Source of the DNA: Candidatus Gemmiger faecigallinarum
Lineage (GTDB): Bacteria > Bacillota > Clostridia > Oscillospirales > Ruminococcaceae
Direction of reading: 5' to 3'
Assembly: GCA_019120395.1 (NCBI GenBank)
Contig: DWVD01000027.1
Location: forward strand, 38,205 to 102,204
Length of the DNA stretch: 64,000 nucleotides
Shown: positions 61,658 to 64,000 of the stretch, one piece after another
Position numbering within the stretch: the first letter of the stretch is position 1
Layout of the letters: each line of letters opens with the position of its first letter
Notes under the pieces: generated by a model
What the model saw: only the letters and a program-made list of their open reading frames with translations
What the model was told of the DNA's origin: nothing
Databases searched by the model: none
Program-made: the position numbers and the translations under genes

Positions 61658-61774
61658 GCCTTTTTTCTCTGCGCCTTTCCCGGCCGCGCGGCCCTTCCCG
61701 CCTCATCCGGCCTCCTTTTTCCCGCCGACGCCCCTCCCGCCGCATTTTTCTCCCCAATTCCCCGTTTTCCGCTC

Positions 61775-61803
61775 TTGCAATCCTCCTCCAGATTTGCTAT
61801 AAT
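61775..61803 (+). promoter_or_regulatory. Promoter of the tRNA-Arg locus
   Basis: TTGCAA (61775-61780), 17 bp, TATAAT (61798-61803). It drives the partial tRNA copy first, then the intact gene about 290 bp downstream. Confidence 0.75.
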
Positions 61804-61886
61804 AGACTTTGTTACCCGCCTGTCTCCCCAACGGCAGCCCGGCGGTCTAACACCATACCGGATTCGCTTCCAGCGATTCCCCATAT

Positions 61887-61925
61887 GCGGTCGTAGCTCA
61901 GCTGGATAGAGCGTTGGACTCCGAC
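61887..61925 (+). pseudogene. Partial tRNA-Arg (5' half)
   Basis: 39 bp identical to the 5' half of the tRNA at 62090, from the acceptor strand through the anticodon CCG and next two bases, then abruptly different. The 164 bp that follow up to the intact gene look foreign and contain paired TGACCAC-type units, as at the ends of integrated elements. Confidence 0.85.
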
Positions 61926-62089
61926 AACTGTGGCACGTTAGGCAACCGGCAAGAAATTGCTCGGCATAACGTGAAAAAGCAGGCACATCACCCGGTGGTT
62001 TGCGGTAGACTGACCACGAATTGACCACCAACCCGATTTTCACAATTTTATACGATGAATCTCGTCCCAGCGACGATTTTCATAAATGT

Positions 62090-62166
62090 GCGGTCGTAGC
62101 TCAGCTGGATAGAGCGTTGGACTCCGACTCCAAAGGCCAGAGGTTCGAATCCCCCCGGCCGCACCA
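62090..62166 (+). tRNA. tRNA-Arg (anticodon CCG)
   Basis: 77 nt including an encoded CCA. Acceptor GCGGTCG pairs with CGGCCGC, D-arm CTCAGCTGGATAGAG, anticodon stem TTGGA/TCCAA around CTCCGAC (anticodon CCG), and T-arm AGGTTCGAATCC-type loop. It reads CGG codons. Confidence 0.93.
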
Positions 62167-62200
62167 AGAGCAGTGCTTTTTAGGCACTGCTCTTTTTGTT
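62167..62200 (+). terminator. Terminator after tRNA-Arg
   Basis: AGAGCAGTGC (62167-62176) pairs with GCACTGCTCT (62184-62193), then TTTTGTTTTG. Confidence 0.85.
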
Positions 62201-62275
62201 TTGTATGAAATTGAACGGGATGCTGCAAGGGGTGGATTCGAACAGCCTGTGCCCGCCGTCTGCGTCCCGGCGGGC

Positions 62276-62300
62276 AAAAACAGTCCTGCGGACTGTTTTT
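62276..62300. terminator. Small terminator hairpin in the tRNA scar
   Basis: AAAAACAGTCC, loop TGC, GGACTGTTTTT; works on both strands. Confidence 0.65.
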
Positions 62301-62335
62301 AAGGCGCGGCTCGGCGAATCCCCCCGGCCGCACCA

Positions 62336-62372
62336 AAAAAGGTCGCTGTATTGCAGTACAGCGACCTTTTTT
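62336..62372. terminator. Terminator after the duplicated tRNA end
   Basis: AAAAAAGGTCGCTGTA pairs with TACAGCGACCTTTTTT around TTGCAG, then TATTTTG. Probably the original terminator of the tRNA gene. Confidence 0.85.
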
Positions 62373-62385
62373 ATTTTGTCACGGC

Positions 62386-62466
62386 TCAGTGCTTGTCAAT
62401 CCACTTTTGACGCTACACGGTAACATCGGCCATGACAGACACGAAAAAACTGATAAGATAGCTCAT
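62386..62466 (-). pseudogene. Short membrane peptide with in-frame amber codon
   Basis: Starting at 62466 with AAAGGAG upstream: MSYLISFFVSVMADVTV, then TAG, then RQKWIDKH and TGA in the same frame. It resembles the roughly 30-aa MSYLISFLVS-type single-helix peptides common in Firmicute accessory DNA, whose role is unknown; the TAG is where Tyr would be expected. Imperfect inverted repeats (62445-62464 with 62508-62529) flank the start. Confidence 0.5.
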
Positions 62467-62557
62467 GGAATCTCCTTTCCGTGCTGGTTTTGTACATCGG
62501 GCAGCACGAGAGCTATTTTATCAGTTTTTGTTTTTGTATCATCCTTGTCTTCAAAAT

Positions 62558-63499
62558 TCAGGCAAAAGTCCTTTCTTGTGAATCAGGCAACGCTTTTGAT
62601 TTCAGAAAACAGATGGTGAATGTCGTTTCGTGGTCCGGAAAACTTTGTACCTGAATGGTGCCGCCCATAGCAACGACCAGTTCCTTGGTTATGGAAAGGC
62701 CAAGGCCGTTTCCGGGGGCTGTTCGGGAAGGATCGCATTGATATAACCGGTCAAAAACATGAGGAAGATCGTCGGCAGAAATGCCTGTGCCATTGTCGGA
62801 GACACGGATCGTTGCCTGTCGGGCGTCAGGGATCAAACAGAAACGAAACTGCGTGCCGTGGCTGTGCCGGAGCACATTCTCACAAAGGTTGTTTACAATA
62901 CGCTTGTAGGCGTTTTTATCCAGATCTGCCAGCCAGGTTTCTTCCGGGATCTCAATCGCATAGGAAAAACCGCTGCTTTCCAGCGGGCCGATCCATTCGG
63001 CCACATATTGCCGTGAAATCTCACAGAGATCCAGCGGCTCTATCTGCAGTTTCTGTTCACCTGCATCCAGTTTGACCCATTCGAAGAGCTTTTCCACAAA
63101 GGAACGCAGGGCATCGGCCCGTTCATAGGCGGTCTGCAGATATTCTTCCTTCTCCTGGCCCACCACAAGTCCGTTTTCTACGGCTTCCAGATAACCTGTC
63201 AGGGAGGCAAGCGGTGTCTTGATGTCATGGGAAAGATTGGTGATCAGCTGTTTATAGGCCTGTTCGTGGTGCTTCTGTTGGATGGCGCTCTGCTGGCTTT
63301 GCTGTACGATCTTGTTGATGCCGTAGCCAATGGAACGAATCGCTTGCGGACCGCGGGTTACGATCCTGCGGTTCAGGTTTCCGGCTCCGATATCTTCCAA
63401 GGCTTTCTGGATTTCCAGAAGCTCCCGGTGCCAGAGAAAAAGCGTTGCAGCAAGCCAAAGAGCAAGCGCCGCACACAAAATACAAATGACGGATAGCAT
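62558..63499 (-). CDS. Sensor histidine kinase, VanS/BaeS-like
   Basis: 313 aa. Only one N-terminal membrane helix (about 3-22), no external sensor, a HAMP-like linker, HisKA with His91 in LITNLSHDIKTPLASL, and a HATPase domain with NNLCENVLRHS, DNGTGISADDLP and GNGLGLSITKEL. Kinases with so small a sensor often detect signals in or at the membrane, for instance envelope-active antibiotics. It is 12 bp downstream of its response regulator and has lower GC than the region left of the tRNA. Confidence 0.85.
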   Translation of the reverse strand: MLSVICILCAALALWLAATLFLWHRELLEIQKALEDIGAGNLNRRIVTRGPQAIRSIGYGINKIVQQSQQSAIQQKHHEQAYKQLITNLSHDIKTPLASLTGYLEAVENGLVVGQEKEEYLQTAYERADALRSFVEKLFEWVKLDAGEQKLQIEPLDLCEISRQYVAEWIGPLESSGFSYAIEIPEETWLADLDKNAYKRIVNNLCENVLRHSHGTQFRFCLIPDARQATIRVSDNGTGISADDLPHVFDRLYQCDPSRTAPGNGLGLSITKELVVAMGGTIQVQSFPDHETTFTICFLKSKALPDSQERTFA

Positions 63500-63511
63500 A
63501 GATCTTCTCCC

Positions 63512-64000
63512 TTATGCCTTTTCATTGAAGCGATACCCCACGCCATACACCGTCAGTACATAAAAGGGGTGCTCGGGGTCCGGCTCAATCTTTTTGCGCA
63601 GCTTGCTGATGATCGACATAATATTGCCGTCATCCTGGTAATAAGGCTCTTTCCAGATATTCTGATAGATTTGCTGTTTGGTAAAGATGCGCCCCTTGTG
63701 CTCGGCCAGAAAGAGGAGAATGTCAAATTCTCTGGCGGTCAGAGATACCAGCTTTCCCTTTACTTCCACCGAATGCGCCGACGGGTCGATGGTCATATCG
63801 TGAAACCGAAGGCGCTGATCCTCTTCATGGTGGGGATTGAACTTCGTATACCGGCGCACCAGGGAGTTCACGCGGGCCGTCAATTCTGCCAGGCCGAAGG
63901 GCTTTGTCAGATAGTCATCTGCACCGTTCTGCAGTCCGGCGACCTTATCTTCTTCCTGATCTTTGGCGGTAAGCATCAGGACCGGCACGTTGCTCACAGC
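63512..64000 (-). CDS. OmpR-family response regulator (C-terminal part)
   Basis: About 163 codons are visible; the N-terminus with the phospho-acceptor Asp lies beyond the window. Seen are VPVLMLTAKDQEEDKVAGLQ, GADDYLTKPFGLAELTARVN (receiver end) and a winged-helix output domain (LVSLTAREFDILLFLAEHKG, DGNIMSIISKLRKKIEPDPE, VLTVYGVGYRF). Pairs with the kinase at 62558. Confidence 0.88.
   Translation of the reverse strand, partial: AVSNVPVLMLTAKDQEEDKVAGLQNGADDYLTKPFGLAELTARVNSLVRRYTKFNPHHEEDQRLRFHDMTIDPSAHSVEVKGKLVSLTAREFDILLFLAEHKGRIFTKQQIYQNIWKEPYYQDDGNIMSIISKLRKKIEPDPEHPFYVLTVYGVGYRFNEKA

Larger units (their letters stand above)
62146..62335. repeat. 21-bp duplication of the tRNA 3' end
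   Basis: The last 21 bp of tRNA-Arg (62146-62166, ending TCCCCCCGGCCGCACCA) recur exactly at 62315-62335. Such copies are produced when elements integrate at a tRNA 3' end. The 148 bp between contain terminator hairpins only. Confidence 0.85.

Noticed and set aside
62040-62336. Minus-strand ORF across the tRNA-Arg region
   Set aside because: It translates the antisense of the tRNA and its terminators, a well-known annotation artefact.

Overview
The window is a chromosomal segment of a high-GC anaerobic Firmicute, most like a gut Oscillospiraceae/Ruminococcaceae member (Faecalibacterium, Gemmiger or Subdoligranulum type). The signs are DapL-type lysine/DAP synthesis, a short eukaryote/archaea-type ProRS, MetQNI, YkvI, a LytTR system, near-consensus TTGACA/TATAAT promoters and Firmicute ribosome binding sites. 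This placement is an inference from gene content. No rRNA is present.

Layout. 1-5000 (minus) is a dapF / MBOAT acyltransferase / AlgX-like / dapL operon. 5000-8200 (plus) holds acpP, proS and a CaCA-like membrane protein. 8250-11210 (minus) pairs an aldose-epimerase-like gene with a large membrane protein. 11390-14740 (plus) is the metQNI methionine importer behind a long leader that contains a Met-rich peptide, a possible antiterminator and a strong terminator. 15040-19290 (minus) has a DtxR/MntR regulator, a PfkB kinase, a frameshifted ECF sigma gene with its anti-sigma, and a YkvI protein. 19426-22895 is a PhoPR-like two-component pair divergent from capA, with three phased TTTAC repeats between them. 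23000-31620 holds assorted metabolic genes: NdpA-like, HAD, sirtuin, NnrD, GH13 with an AraC regulator, an amidohydrolase and a GNAT.

32210-41810 is a lower-GC integrative element inserted inside lysS. It cuts a C-terminal tRNA-binding domain (31772-32224) from the synthetase body (41790-43307), flanked by a 15-bp core repeat. It carries a tyrosine integrase, an excisionase, a primase/RepA-like ATPase, and a gene set of DUF262 (GmrSD-like), an unrecognised 235-aa protein and a 5'-truncated PglZ. It also has fragments of an ISP-type methylase, a phage DNA polymerase and a conjugative coupling protein, so it looks degraded and mosaic.

43370-52410 returns to core sequence: greA (operon with lysS), a surface-polysaccharide cluster (second MBOAT, SGNH-like protein, polysaccharide-type protein, flippase), a GNAT and hflX. 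52418-56300 is an amidase, holin and terminase region that looks like a decayed prophage. 56496-61657 has CarD, a nitroreductase, an AgrC/AgrA-like pair and a fructokinase. The right end has tRNA-Arg(CCG) flanked by partial tRNA copies, typical integration scars, then a VanRS-like two-component system running off the window.

The observations most worth following are the putative methionine leader-peptide attenuator, the lysS-splitting element with its PglZ/DUF262 cargo, a structured intergenic repeat with compensatory changes between its two copies, and the phased Pho-box-like repeats.
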